A stretch of 64,000 nucleotides of DNA from Arthrobacter sp. ZGTC131. GTDB taxonomy: Bacteria; Actinomycetota; Actinomycetes; Actinomycetales; Micrococcaceae. Below the pieces are notes generated by a model. It made no database searches and was not told the origin of the DNA. It saw nothing but the letters and a program-made list of their open reading frames with translations. The stretch spans positions 63,958-127,957 of the forward strand of contig NZ_PJIK01000002.1 of NCBI RefSeq assembly GCF_002929275.1, given 5' to 3'. Within the stretch, counting starts at the first letter, position 1, and every line of letters starts with the position of its first letter. This document shows positions 19,316 through 29,634 of this stretch, one piece after another. The position numbers were made by a program, and so were the translations under genes.

Positions 19316-20088
19316 CTACTTTTCGTGTTCGTCGGCGAGCGTTCCCAGGTACAGCTGGATGACCTTGGGGTCCTTCATGAGTTCCCGTCCTGTGCCCGTG
19401 TACGCGTCCCTGCCCTGGTCCAGGACGTAGCCGCGATCGCAGATCTGCAAGCAGCGGCGCGCGTTCTGCTCCACCATGATGACGGACACGCCTGCCCGGT
19501 TGATCTCGTGCACGCGCAGGAAGGTTTCATCTTGCTTGACGGGGGAGAGGCCTGCCGAGGGCTCGTCCAGCAGCAGCACGGCGGGGTCCATCATCAGGGC
19601 CCGGCCCATTGCCACCATCTGGCGTTCACCGCCGGACAGCGACCCGGCACGCTGGGCACGGCGCTTGCCGAGCTCAGGGAAGAGGCTGGTGACAAAGTCG
19701 AACCGTTCGGCAAAGTCCTTGGGCCTCTGGAACATGCCCATCTGCATGTTCTCCTCGATGGTGAGGGTGGCGAACACGTTGTTATTCTGCGGGACGAAAC
19801 CCACACCCTGCGTCACCAGCTTGTTGGCCTTGAGGCCGGTCAGGTCCTGGCCGCGGACGACAACCGAGCCTGAGTGGACCTTCACGAGGCCGAACATCGC
19901 CTTGAGGAGCGTCGATTTGCCCGCGCCGTTGGGCCCGATGATGCCGATCAGCTCGCCCTTGCGGGCCTCGATGCTGCAGCCGTTGAGGATGTTGACCCCG
20001 GGCAGGTAACCGGCAACAAGGTTGGTGACCTTGACGACCGAGTCATCCGATGCTGCGGTGCTTGCGGCCGGGGCCGCGCTGGTGGCAC

Positions 20089-20092
<4 letters not shown>
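19316..20092 (-). CDS. livF: branched-chain amino-acid-type ABC transporter ATP-binding protein LivF
   Basis: Second ATPase of the HAAT importer, 258 aa, with Walker A GPNGAGKST, signature LSGGERQMVAMGRAL, Walker B VLLLDEPSAGLSP and a switch histidine in MVEQNARR (Gln-Asn replaces the more common His). The start overlaps the livG stop (ATGA). It is the last gene of the livHMGF operon, followed by a terminator. Confidence 0.93.
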
Positions 20093-21194
<1,102 letters not shown>

Positions 21195-21198
<4 letters not shown>

Positions 21199-22163
21199 GC
21201 GAACGCCAGCTCCTTCTTGTTGCCAAAGACGCCCTGCGGCCTGAAGATCATCAACAGCATCAGGGCGATGCCCACCAGGATGTAGCGCAGCTGGCCGGCC
21301 TGGACTGTGGTCAGCCAGGTCACCGCGCCGGATTCGATGAGCCCGTAAAGGATTCCCTGGGTGAGGGACAGGACCACCCAGAAGATCATGGCGCCGATCA
21401 CCGGCCCCAGGACCGTGGCCATGCCGCCGAGCAGGAGGCAGGTCCACAGGAAGAACGTCAGTTCCGTGCCGTAGTTAGCGGGCTGGACCGCGCCGCGGGG
21501 GAGCGTAAACACCATGCCCGCCAGCGCCCCGACGATGCCGCCGATGACCAGTGCCTGCATCTTGTACGCGTACACGTTTTTGCCGAGCGAGCGCACCGCA
21601 TTCTCATCCTCGCGGATGCCCTTCAGGACACGGCCCCAGGGGCTGCGCATCAGCAGCCAGACGATGACGCAGCAGACAACCACGAGGCCCCAGCCAATGA
21701 CCCTGATGAAGAAGTCACGGTTGTTCATGCCGAAATAGGAACCCTCCGGGAAGGGGTTCATGCCGTAGAACCCTCCCTCGAAGGCTGCCAGGCCGTTGGC
21801 GGAACCGGTCACGGCAGTGAGCTGGTTGGTGGTGACAACGTAGCGGACAATTTCCGCCGCCGCGATGGTGACGATGGCCAGGTAGTCGGCCCGCAGGCGA
21901 AGGGTGGGAATGCCCAGGATCAGCGCAAAGAGCACGGAACTGACGACGGCGATCAGGAGCCCCACAAAGAAGGGAACGCCGAAGCTCAGGGTGGAGATGG
22001 CGAAGCCGTAGGCACCCACCGCCATGAAGCCGGCCTGGCCGAAGTTCAGCAGGCCGGAGTAGCCGAAGTGAACCGCCAGGCCGAGGGCGGCAAGCGCGTA
22101 TGCAGCCGTCGTCGGGCTGAAGATTTCGCCGGCTGCGCTGGAAAGTATGAATCCGAAGTCCAT
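21195..22163 (-). CDS. livM: branched-chain amino-acid-type ABC transporter permease LivM
   Basis: Polytopic permease, 322 aa, with the family phrases HFGYSGLLNFGQAGFMAVGA, GIPTLRLRADYLAIVTIAAA and the coupling region SPWGRVLKGIREDENAVRSL. It ends FRPQGVFGNKKELAFA. The ATG is at 22163, nine bases after the livH stop, and it overlaps livG by ATGA. Confidence 0.93.
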
Positions 22164-22172
22164 GGCAGTCTC

Positions 22173-23513
22173 CTAACCCACGCGCTCGCGTCGGCCCAGG
22201 ATGCCCTGGGGCCGGAACAAGAGGACAACAATCATGATGAACAGTGCTCCCACGTACTTGAGGTCGGCTGCGAGGCCGACAACGGTGGTCAGTTCGACGA
22301 AAATGCCGACGATGACGGATCCGATGAGGGCGCCGAAAACGGTGCCGAGGCCGCCGAGCGTGACGCCGGCGAAGATGAGCAGCAGAATCTGCGAGCCCAT
22401 GTCGAACGTGACGCCGGGACGGTAGTAGGCCCAGAGGATGCCGCCCAGGGAGGCCAGGACGCCGCCGACGATCCAGACAATCCGGATGACGGAGTCGACG
22501 TCGATGCCGGAGGCTGCGGCCAGCGCCGGGTTGTCTGCCACCGCGCGGGTGGCCTTGCCCAGGCGGGTCTTCAGGAGCACGATCCCGATCAGCACGATCA
22601 CGACTGCACTGATCACCAGCGACCACAGGTTGTTGGGGGAGATGGAGACCGGGCCGATTTGGATTTCCGCACTCTGGGCGAACGGCAGCTGCTGGGTGGC
22701 GCCGCCGAAGTAGAACTGGATGATGTAACGGACGGCGAGGGCCAGGCCGATGCTGACGATCATCATGGGCACCAGTCCGGTGCCGCGCCTGCGCAGGGGC
22801 CTCCAGAGGCCCGCATCCTGGGCATAGCCGAACAGTCCGCCGCCGAGGAGCGCCAGGATGATGGCCAGCCAGAACGGCAGGTTCATCGCGCTACAGGCAA
22901 ACACGAGCACGGCGCCTAGCGTCACCATCTCGCCGTGGGCGAAGTTGGTGAGGCCCGTTGTGCCGAAAATCAGGGACAGGCCGACCGACGCGAGCGCCAG
23001 CAGGAGGCCGAAGCTGAGGCCTGCCACGAGCCTGTTAAGCAGGTTTTGGCCGAAGTCCTGCTGTTGGACGACGATGCCCTTGCCGAAGGCGAAAATGACG
23101 GAGAGATTGGAGGTCTGGCTAAACGTCACGGAACGGGGGTTTGCTTGCCCCTCGGCGAGCTTGATGCCCTCGGGCAACGTAGATTCGTCCAGCTCCACTT
23201 CGTAGGTGCCCTGCGTGGGAACCCCTATCCGCCAGGATCCGTTGGCACCCGAGGTTGCTGTTCCAGTGAAGTCGCCGCTTTTGGCAGTGATCTTCACACC
23301 TTCGAGCGGGGCGCGTGTGTCGTCGCGGAGGAAGCCGCTAATGCTGTTCTGGAACTGCTGGTTCGACGGGGGTTGTGTCGGAGAAGGAGTTGTAGCCTGC
23401 GATGCTGGTGCAGCGACAAGCAGGATGGCTACGACTGCGGAGGCAATTGCCCCCATGGCCTTAAGCAATCCGGCTGGCCGCCGGCGCGGCAGGCCTCTCG
23501 GTGTGCGTCTCAA
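22173..23513 (-). CDS. livH: LivH-type permease with N-terminal extracytoplasmic carboxypeptidase-regulatory-like domain
   Basis: A 446-aa fusion. I chose TTG 23513 because GGAGG lies 8 bases upstream. A signal-anchor-like stretch (AMGAIASAVVAILLVAAPAS) is followed by ~110 residues resembling a carboxypeptidase regulatory-like/Ig-type beta domain (ISGFLRDDTRAPLEGVKITA, then GSWRIGVPTQGTYEVELDE). From residue ~155 comes a normal LivH permease (FGTTGLTNFAHGEMVTLGA). Normal LivH is ~290-300 aa. The extra domain probably faces outward near the substrate-binding protein (inference). Confidence 0.88.
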   Translation of the reverse strand: MRRTPRGLPRRRPAGLLKAMGAIASAVVAILLVAAPASQATTPSPTQPPSNQQFQNSISGFLRDDTRAPLEGVKITAKSGDFTGTATSGANGSWRIGVPTQGTYEVELDESTLPEGIKLAEGQANPRSVTFSQTSNLSVIFAFGKGIVVQQQDFGQNLLNRLVAGLSFGLLLALASVGLSLIFGTTGLTNFAHGEMVTLGAVLVFACSAMNLPFWLAIILALLGGGLFGYAQDAGLWRPLRRRGTGLVPMMIVSIGLALAVRYIIQFYFGGATQQLPFAQSAEIQIGPVSISPNNLWSLVISAVVIVLIGIVLLKTRLGKATRAVADNPALAAASGIDVDSVIRIVWIVGGVLASLGGILWAYYRPGVTFDMGSQILLLIFAGVTLGGLGTVFGALIGSVIVGIFVELTTVVGLAADLKYVGALFIMIVVLLFRPQGILGRRERVG

Positions 23514-23973
23514 ATTGAAAACCTCCACATGGGGATGGTCTGGGTTGCGTCGTTGCAACCGCTGCGAACGGAGAAGGTGACGGATGGTGGTGCGGGTAGT
23601 GCGGTGGTGCGATGCGATACTGAATGGCTTGACTTCTTGTGATATCCGTCACCCTACTTCGCCCCATGTTACAGCGAGAGCAGTACAAACTTTGCCGGGG
23701 AAGCCGGCCGCCAGATAGCGATCCGGTAACAACTGTGAAGCTGGCTGCAACCATTAATTCAGCTGAGCTTATGAAAACTTTTGTTGTATGCGAGTATTCC
23801 TAAACAGTCTGCCGCGGCCGCTCTGACGAGGGCCGTCGTCGGATATCGCCCATGTCACGATTCCGTGTCGACGGGGAGGTTCGCGGAACTTTACCTGCCA
23901 CTGACGCGTGGAAATTGGTAGTTTGAACTTAGGAATTCCCATCACCACCCATTATTTGGAGGAGACACCCGCA
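23514..23973. other. divergent intergenic region, livH / Bax-inhibitor gene
   Basis: 460 bases without a convincing gene. It holds the livH ribosome binding site (GGAGG, complement of 23522-23526), the CRP-like palindrome at 23638-23653, an A+T-richer stretch near 23755-23800, and the ribosome binding site of the Bax-inhibitor gene (GGAGGAG, 23958-23964). Confidence 0.7.
23638..23653. promoter_or_regulatory. CRP/GlxR-like operator upstream of livH
   Basis: TGTGA-TATCCG-TCACC, 9 of 10 positions of TGTGA-N6-TCACA, centred ~132 bases upstream of the livH TTG. The livK gene has a similar site. Confidence 0.6.
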
Positions 23974-24882
23974 ATGGCACTTGGCGGAAACCCGATCTTC
24001 AACGGAAAGAATTTCCGTGAAGCCACCCAGGCACCGCCTGTCCCGCAGGCGTACGGCCAGAACCAGTACGGACAGGGCGCCTACGGCCAGGCGCCCGTGA
24101 TGGACGCACCCAGGGGCTGGGGCGCCCAGCAGCCGGGCATGACGGATGACCAGCTGCAGCAGATGTACAACCGGCCGGCCGCCGGACCGGTGGAAACCGG
24201 ACGGATGTCCTACGACGACGTCATCGTCAGGACGGCGATCTGCCTCGGCGCCGTGATGGCCGGAGCTGCGGTCACGCTGTTCGTCAGCATGCCGCTGGCC
24301 AGCCTGCTGATGATCGTCGGCGCGCTGGGCGGGTTCGTCCTGGCCATGGTCAACACGTTCAAGAAGCAGCCTTCCCCGGCGCTCATCCTGGCCTACGCCG
24401 GACTCGAGGGGTTCTTCCTGGGCGGACTGACCCGCATCCTTGACGGCATGTACCCGGGTGTCGGGCTGCAGGCCGTGATCGGCACGCTGTCCGTCTTCGC
24501 AGTGACCCTCCTGCTCTTCAGGAGCGGCAAGGTCCGCGCCACCCCCAAGGCCATGCGGTTCTTCATGATCGCCATGATCGGCTACGCCGTGTTTGCCCTC
24601 GTCAACATGGTGATGGTCTGGACCGGAGCAGTGCAGTCCCCGTTCGGCCTCAGCACGAGCATCGAAATCATGGGCATTCCGCTGGGCGTCTTCATCGGAA
24701 TCCTGGCCATTGGCCTGGCCGCTTTCTCGCTGATCATGGACTTCACCAGCATTGAAGCCGGCGTCCGTGCCGGTGCCCCTGAGCGCTTCGCCTGGACTGC
24801 GGCCTTCGGCCTCACTGTCACCCTGGTCTGGCTGTACGTGGAAATCATCCGCCTGCTGTCCATCCTCCGCGGCGAGGAATAA
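23974..24882 (+). CDS. Bax inhibitor-1/YccA family membrane protein
   Basis: A 302-aa protein with a ~75-residue Gln/Tyr/Gly/Pro-rich N-terminal tail (AYGQNQYGQGAYGQAP), then seven hydrophobic segments. The end, DFTSIEAGVRAGAPERFAW, holds the Asp and Arg-flanked motif typical of the BI-1-like calcium-leak/YccA group. ATG 23974 has GGAGGAG ten bases upstream; an in-frame ATG 66 bases earlier is poorer. A rho-independent terminator follows. Confidence 0.87.
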   Translation: MALGGNPIFNGKNFREATQAPPVPQAYGQNQYGQGAYGQAPVMDAPRGWGAQQPGMTDDQLQQMYNRPAAGPVETGRMSYDDVIVRTAICLGAVMAGAAVTLFVSMPLASLLMIVGALGGFVLAMVNTFKKQPSPALILAYAGLEGFFLGGLTRILDGMYPGVGLQAVIGTLSVFAVTLLLFRSGKVRATPKAMRFFMIAMIGYAVFALVNMVMVWTGAVQSPFGLSTSIEIMGIPLGVFIGILAIGLAAFSLIMDFTSIEAGVRAGAPERFAWTAAFGLTVTLVWLYVEIIRLLSILRGEE

Positions 24883-24937
24883 AACAAAAGCGGCTTACGC
24901 CGTCGTGATTGATCAGCCGTAAACTGATCGCAGGAGA

Positions 24938-24966
24938 GGGTCCCGCTTCCGGCGGGGCCCTTTTTT
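24938..24966 (+). terminator. terminator after the Bax-inhibitor-1 gene
   Basis: A 9-bp stem GGGTCCCGC with its complement (one G-T pair), 5-base loop, then TTTTTT. Confidence 0.9.
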
Positions 24967-25011
24967 GCATGTCCATCCCGGGCCCGCTCAGGCGCTGGCC
25001 GGGCCCAGTCC

Positions 25012-26250
25012 TTAGCTGAGGCGTTCCAGAATCACGGCCATGCCCTGTCCGCCGCCCACGCACAGCGTTGCCAGGCCCAGCGATCCGTCGGTCTCGCGAA
25101 GCCCGTTGAGCAGCGTGGCGGTCAGGCGGGCCCCGGTCATGCCAAAGGGGTGGCCCAGGGCAATGGCGCCGCCGTGGACGTTGAGTTTTGCGGAGTCGAT
25201 CCCCAGTTCGCGGGCGCTGGCCACCACCTGGACCGCGAAGGCCTCGTTGAGCTCCACGAGGTCGATGTCACCGATGCCCAGCCCGGCGGAGGCCAGTGCC
25301 CGCCGCGTGGACTCCACCGGGCCCATCCCCATCAGCTCGGGCGAGAGCGCACTGACACCGGTCGATACGATGCGGGCCAGCGGCTCGAGGCCCAGTTCTT
25401 TGGCCCGGGAGTCACTCATGATGACGACGGCGGCCGCGCCGTCGTTGAGGGGGCAGGCGTTTCCGGTGGTGACGGTGCCGTCCCGCCGGAAGACGGGCTC
25501 CAGGGCGCTGACGCCTTCGAGGGTCACGCCGGCGCGCGGCGAGTCGTCGCGGTCCACCACGGTGCCGTCCCGCCGCACATAGGGCGTGATTTCCCGGGCG
25601 TAAAAGCCTGAGGCGATGGCGGCCTCCGCGCGGTTCTGGCTCAGCACGGCCCACGCATCCTGGTCGGCGCGGCTGATGCCGTAGGACGTGGCCACGTTCT
25701 CCGCCGTCTGCCCCATGGCAATGTAGATGTCCGGCATGCGGCCGCCCAGCCTCGGGTCCGTCCAAGGGGTGTTGGAGGCAGCCCGCGCGGCGGTGCGCTG
25801 GCGTGCCGGTTCGAACAGCGGGTTGTGGTTGCCGGCATCGGTTTCGCCGGCCCCGGCCCAATCCCGGTACCGCGACACGGCTTCGACGCCGGCGGCCACG
25901 AACGCCTGCCCTTCGCCGGCCCGGATGGCGTGGAAGGCCATGCGGACGGTCTGCAGGCTCGAGGCACAGAACCTGTTGATGGTGGCGGCGGGCACATGGT
26001 CCAGACCGGCCAGGATGGTGACCACGCGGGCCATGTTGGAGCCGGCTTCGCCGCTGGGTTCGGCACACCCGAGGTAAAGGTCGTCGAGCCCGGGCCCGCC
26101 GTCCCCGGTGGGGTCGAAGGCCGGCAGCTTGGCCAGCGCCGCACTCACCATGGCGGCGGCGAGATCGTCCGGACGTTCGTCCTTCAGGGACCCCTTGAAG
26201 GCGCGCCCGATCGGACTCCTGGCGGTTGAAACAATGACTGCTTCCGGCAT
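25012..26250 (-). CDS. acetyl-CoA acetyltransferase (thiolase)
   Basis: A 412-aa thiolase for acetoacetyl-CoA formation or beta-oxidation cleavage. The nucleophile Cys is in INRFCASSLQTVRMAFHA, with NVHGGAIALGHPFGMTGAR (catalytic His) and the second Cys in TLCVGGGQGMA. The start ATG 26250 is 21 bases past the galK stop and has TAGGCT 6 bases upstream, so it may have its own leaderless promoter rather than being a fourth gal-operon gene. The degradative and biosynthetic classes cannot be told apart with confidence. Confidence 0.9.
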   Translation of the reverse strand: MPEAVIVSTARSPIGRAFKGSLKDERPDDLAAAMVSAALAKLPAFDPTGDGGPGLDDLYLGCAEPSGEAGSNMARVVTILAGLDHVPAATINRFCASSLQTVRMAFHAIRAGEGQAFVAAGVEAVSRYRDWAGAGETDAGNHNPLFEPARQRTAARAASNTPWTDPRLGGRMPDIYIAMGQTAENVATSYGISRADQDAWAVLSQNRAEAAIASGFYAREITPYVRRDGTVVDRDDSPRAGVTLEGVSALEPVFRRDGTVTTGNACPLNDGAAAVVIMSDSRAKELGLEPLARIVSTGVSALSPELMGMGPVESTRRALASAGLGIGDIDLVELNEAFAVQVVASARELGIDSAKLNVHGGAIALGHPFGMTGARLTATLLNGLRETDGSLGLATLCVGGGQGMAVILERLS

Positions 26251-26256
26251 GCGCCC

Positions 26257-26262
26257 AGCCTA
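26257..26262 (-). promoter_or_regulatory. candidate -10 box for leaderless thiolase mRNA
   Basis: On the minus strand TAGGCT ends 6 bases before ATG 26250; no Shine-Dalgarno sequence is present. Confidence 0.4.
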
Positions 26263-26271
26263 CGCCCGGTG

Positions 26272-27432
26272 CTATGCCAGCCGCATCGCCCCGGCAGCCG
26301 GGGTGACGGTGAAGATGTCAGGCGCGGTGTAGCCCGCCCGGGCAAAGGCCTGTTCGACGGCGGCGCGCACCTGCTGCTCCGCCGTCGCCGGCGTCAGGGC
26401 GATTGCGGCCCCGCCGAAGCCGCCGCCGGTCATCCTGGCGCCGATGGCACCGTTTGCCCGGGAGGTTTCGACCGCAAGGTCCAGTTCCGCGCATGAGATT
26501 TCAAAGTCGTCGCGCATTGATGCGTGGCTGGCGTCCAGGAGCCCACCGATCGCGGCCGGGCCCTGCCGGCCGAGGAACTCCACGGTCTGCAGCACGCGGT
26601 CATTTTCCGTGACGATGTGCCGGACCCTGCGGAACGTGACTTCGTCCAGGAGCCCGCTGGCTTCTTCCAGGTCATCCGGTCCGACATCCCGCAGGGCCCT
26701 GACCCCGAGCACCTCGGCGCCCAGTTCGCACGATGCCCGGCGTGAGGCGTAACCGCCGTCGGCGTGCGAGTGGGACACCTTGGTGTCGATCACGAGCATG
26801 ACCAGTCCCGCGCTCTCCGCCTCGAACGGCACCAGCTGCACGCTTTGGTCGCGGCAGTCCAGGAACACGGCATGGCCCTTCGACCCGCGCAGCGACGCGG
26901 ACTGGTCCATGATGCCGGTGGGCGCGCCCACGAAATCATTCTCGGCCCGCTGGGTTGCGAGCACCATCTCCTCAGCACCCAGTCCGGCTCCGGTGAGGTC
27001 GTTCAGGGCGGAGATGACGGCGCATTCGATGGCGTGGGACGAGGAGAGCCCGGCGCCCAGCGGGACGTCGGAATCCAGCAACAGGTCCAGGCCCGGGACG
27101 TCGATTCCACGTTGCTGCAGGGACCAGATGACGCCGAGCGGGTACTTGGTCCACCCCTTGGCCGCCCGGCCGTCGAGTGAGGCGGTGTCCGCCGTCGTCA
27201 TGCCTTGGTCTCCATAAGTGGACAGGAGCCTGACGGTGGAGTCGGGACGCACGCCGACGGCGACGCGCGCCGTCTTGTCGATGGCGAACGGGAGCACGAA
27301 GCCCTCGTTGTAGTCCGTGTGCTCGCCGATCAGGTTTACCCGGCCGGGCGCCTGCCAGACGCCGTCCGGCAGGCGGCCGAAGGCTGCCTTGAACTGTTCC
27401 GCGAGGTGGGTGGTGCTGACGGCGGCGGTCAT
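26272..27432 (-). CDS. galK: galactokinase
   Basis: Phosphorylates galactose to galactose-1-phosphate in the Leloir pathway. At 386 aa it has the GHMP-kinase signatures GRVNLIGEHTDYNEGFVLP, the ATP loop GAGLSSSHAIEC and the C-terminal TGGGFGGAAIAL. The start overlaps the galT stop (ATGA), so regulator, galT and galK form one coupled operon. Confidence 0.95.
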   Translation of the reverse strand: MTAAVSTTHLAEQFKAAFGRLPDGVWQAPGRVNLIGEHTDYNEGFVLPFAIDKTARVAVGVRPDSTVRLLSTYGDQGMTTADTASLDGRAAKGWTKYPLGVIWSLQQRGIDVPGLDLLLDSDVPLGAGLSSSHAIECAVISALNDLTGAGLGAEEMVLATQRAENDFVGAPTGIMDQSASLRGSKGHAVFLDCRDQSVQLVPFEAESAGLVMLVIDTKVSHSHADGGYASRRASCELGAEVLGVRALRDVGPDDLEEASGLLDEVTFRRVRHIVTENDRVLQTVEFLGRQGPAAIGGLLDASHASMRDDFEISCAELDLAVETSRANGAIGARMTGGGFGGAAIALTPATAEQQVRAAVEQAFARAGYTAPDIFTVTPAAGAMRLA

Positions 27433-28586
27433 GCTCGGGCTCCTTCGGTGAGGCTGCGGGCGGCGTTGACATCTGCCGCTGAGGCGGGAATGGTGACGGC
27501 GCGCAGGCGCTCCGCGACCAGCTCGGGAGTGGTGTCGTTGATGAAGGCTCCCATGGCCGCTTCCGATCCTGCCAGGTACTTCAGCTTGTCGGCGGCGCGG
27601 CGGGGGGAGGTGAGCTGCAGGTGCAGGTAGCCTGCGGGGCGGAGCAGCTGGTCCACCGGGGCCTGGTGCCAGGCGGAGATGTACGGAGTCGGCGTCGGAT
27701 AGAGGGCGTCCAGGCGTTTGAGAAGGTTGAGGTACACGTGCGCCAGTTCATCCTTCTCCCCGCCGCTCAGGGCGGCGAGATCGGGGACCTGGCGGTTCGG
27801 GACCAGGTGGACTTCCAGCGGCCAGCGTGCGGCGAACGGTACGTAGGCGCTGAAGTTCTCGCTCTCCATGATCATGCGGCTGCCGTCCTCGCGTTCCGCG
27901 CGCAGCAGCGAGCCGGTCAGCGTCTCCCGGCCGCCGGCGTCGTCATAGAACCTGCGCGCGGCCGCCCCCATCACGGCTGCCCGCGGCGTGACGTAGGGGT
28001 AGGCATAGATCTGGCCGTGCGGGTGGTGCAGCGTGACGCCGATGTCGGCGCCGCGGTTTTCGAACGGGAAGACCTGCTTTATGCCGGGCAGTGCGCTGAG
28101 GGCGGCGGTGCGGTGTCCCCACGCCTCCACCACCGTGCGTGCCCGAGTTTCGCTCAGGCCGCTGAATGAGCCGGTGTGCTCGGGCGTGAACGTCACCACC
28201 TCGCACCGGCCGAAGGCGGGTCCGGTGGTTCCCCGGCCCGGGCTGTCCGGAACGGGACCCACTGCCGGTCCCAGGGAGGGGAAGCGGTTCTCGAACACGG
28301 CAACGTCGTAGTCCGGCGCCGGAATCTCCGAGGGGTTGGCGTCCGTGGTGGGGCAGATCGGGCACTGGTCTGCCGGCGGCAGGTGCGTGCGGCTCTGGCG
28401 GTGCGCCGCCACGGCCACCCATTCGCCCGTGAGGGCATCGAACCGGACCTCACCGGGTTCGCCGCGGGGCGGCAGGTCCCGGTGGTCCCGGGTGGTTTCC
28501 ACGGACCGGGGCCGGGCGGAGCCGGCGTCGTCGAAATAGAGCAGTTCGCGGCCGTCGGCTAGCTGTGTGCTGGTGATGTGGGTCAT
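27429..28586 (-). CDS. galT: galactose-1-phosphate uridylyltransferase
   Basis: Transfers UMP from UDP-glucose to galactose-1-phosphate. It is a 385-aa HIT-superfamily enzyme with the catalytic HPH in LHHPHGQIYAYP, zinc-site cysteines in CPICPTT and the substrate loop EDGSRMIMESENFSAYVP. The start overlaps the regulator's stop. galE is not in the window, so UDP-galactose epimerisation must be encoded elsewhere. Confidence 0.95.
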   Translation of the reverse strand: MTHITSTQLADGRELLYFDDAGSARPRSVETTRDHRDLPPRGEPGEVRFDALTGEWVAVAAHRQSRTHLPPADQCPICPTTDANPSEIPAPDYDVAVFENRFPSLGPAVGPVPDSPGRGTTGPAFGRCEVVTFTPEHTGSFSGLSETRARTVVEAWGHRTAALSALPGIKQVFPFENRGADIGVTLHHPHGQIYAYPYVTPRAAVMGAAARRFYDDAGGRETLTGSLLRAEREDGSRMIMESENFSAYVPFAARWPLEVHLVPNRQVPDLAALSGGEKDELAHVYLNLLKRLDALYPTPTPYISAWHQAPVDQLLRPAGYLHLQLTSPRRAADKLKYLAGSEAAMGAFINDTTPELVAERLRAVTIPASAADVNAARSLTEGARA

Positions 28587-29488
28587 GCGTCGTGTCCTTT
28601 GTGCGCGGTGACCTGCGGCGTCCGGCCGGCAGGGAGGTGGGAAGGGAGTTGTGCCTGTTCGGCGCGGGCAGGGACCGCCGCTATGCGCAGATGGCCGACA
28701 GCTTGTGCGAGCATTTCAGCGGCCGCGTGCCCGGCGCCGCGAGTAGTGATTCCGGAGTCGGTGATGAGGGTGCCGATTGACGACAGCGGCGCGATGCCGG
28801 CCAGGCCGACGACGCCGTACTTGGAGGCATCGGCGAGAACCACCAGCACTTCGGAGGCGGCAATCATTGCCGCGTTGACTTCGGCTTCCAGAAGATTCGG
28901 TGAGGTGATGCCGGCCTCGGGGTCAATGCCGTGGACGCCCATGAAGCAGAGGTCAGCATGGAGGTTTTCCATGGCGTGCATGGTGACCGGTCCCACGAGC
29001 GCCTCCGAGGGCGTCCGCTGCCCGCCCAGCACGAGCGTCCGGATGCCGCCGTGTGCGCCAGAGCCGTTCGCGCCGGGGCTCGGAGGGCCCGGGACAAGGG
29101 CGTTGGCCACCATGATGGAGTTCGTCGCCACGGTCAGGCCTAGGTCCCGGGGGAGGAGGCGGGCAAATTCGTAAGTGGTGGTGCCGCCGGAAATGAACAG
29201 GGTCATGTCCGGCCGGAGCAGGCTCAGTGCTTCCGCTGCGATGGCCCGCTTAGCGTCGGATTCCTGTGCAGACTTGCTCACAAATTCGGGTTCGATTGCG
29301 CTGAAGGTGCCGGTCCGGGTGGCCCCGCCATGGACGCGAAGCAGCTGGCCTTCGGCGTCGAGAGAGTCGATGTCACGCCGGACTGTCATTTCCGAGACGC
29401 CGAGCACGGCGGCAAGGTCCGCCACACGGACGGTGCCGCTGGCTTGGAGCTCCTGGAGGATCCGGTGCCTCCGCTGGGTGGCTAGCAA
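28583..29488 (-). CDS. DeoR/GlpR family transcriptional regulator of the gal operon
   Basis: A 301-aa sugar-phosphate-responsive repressor. Residues ~1-55 hold the DeoR winged helix-turn-helix (RRHRILQELQASGTVRVADL, SEMTVRRDIDSLDAEG); the rest is a DeoRC sensor with ISGGTTTYEFARLL and VLADASKYG. I chose TTG 29488 because AAGGAGGA lies just upstream; the frame extends 17 codons further without a better start. It leads the operon and probably represses it and the divergent galM in response to a galactose-derived phosphate (inference). Confidence 0.88.
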   Translation of the reverse strand: MLATQRRHRILQELQASGTVRVADLAAVLGVSEMTVRRDIDSLDAEGQLLRVHGGATRTGTFSAIEPEFVSKSAQESDAKRAIAAEALSLLRPDMTLFISGGTTTYEFARLLPRDLGLTVATNSIMVANALVPGPPSPGANGSGAHGGIRTLVLGGQRTPSEALVGPVTMHAMENLHADLCFMGVHGIDPEAGITSPNLLEAEVNAAMIAASEVLVVLADASKYGVVGLAGIAPLSSIGTLITDSGITTRGAGHAAAEMLAQAVGHLRIAAVPARAEQAQLPSHLPAGRTPQVTAHKGHDA

Positions 29489-29521
29489 AAGGGTCCTCCT
29501 TCCTGACGTGTGGGTTCCTAA

Positions 29522-29537
29522 TGTGGGGCGTATCACC
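29522..29537. promoter_or_regulatory. weak CRP/GlxR-like site in the gal control region
   Basis: TGTGG-GGCGTA-TCACC matches TGTGA-N6-TCACA with one mismatch per half. It sits between the divergent regulator/galT/galK operon and galM. Confidence 0.35.
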
Positions 29538-29544
29538 ATTGTGG

Positions 29545-29588
29545 CACAAAACGATCAAAAACAAATACTTTCTAACAAAAGATAACAA
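29545..29588. promoter_or_regulatory. A-tract repeats, putative DeoR-type gal operator
   Basis: An A+T-rich island in G+C-rich DNA with repeated CAAAA words at 29547, 29556 and 29576 and CAAAT at 29562. DeoR-family operators are often A/T-rich direct or inverted repeats. It lies in the shared control region of the regulator operon and galM. Confidence 0.5.
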
Positions 29589-29621
29589 TGAGTTCGCCGG
29601 GCCGGGACGCCCTCAGCGTTG

Positions 29622-29627
29622 TACGGT
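29622..29627 (+). promoter_or_regulatory. candidate -10 box for leaderless galM mRNA
   Basis: TACGGT ends 7 bases before ATG 29635. Confidence 0.4.
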
Positions 29628-29634
29628 AGGTTCC

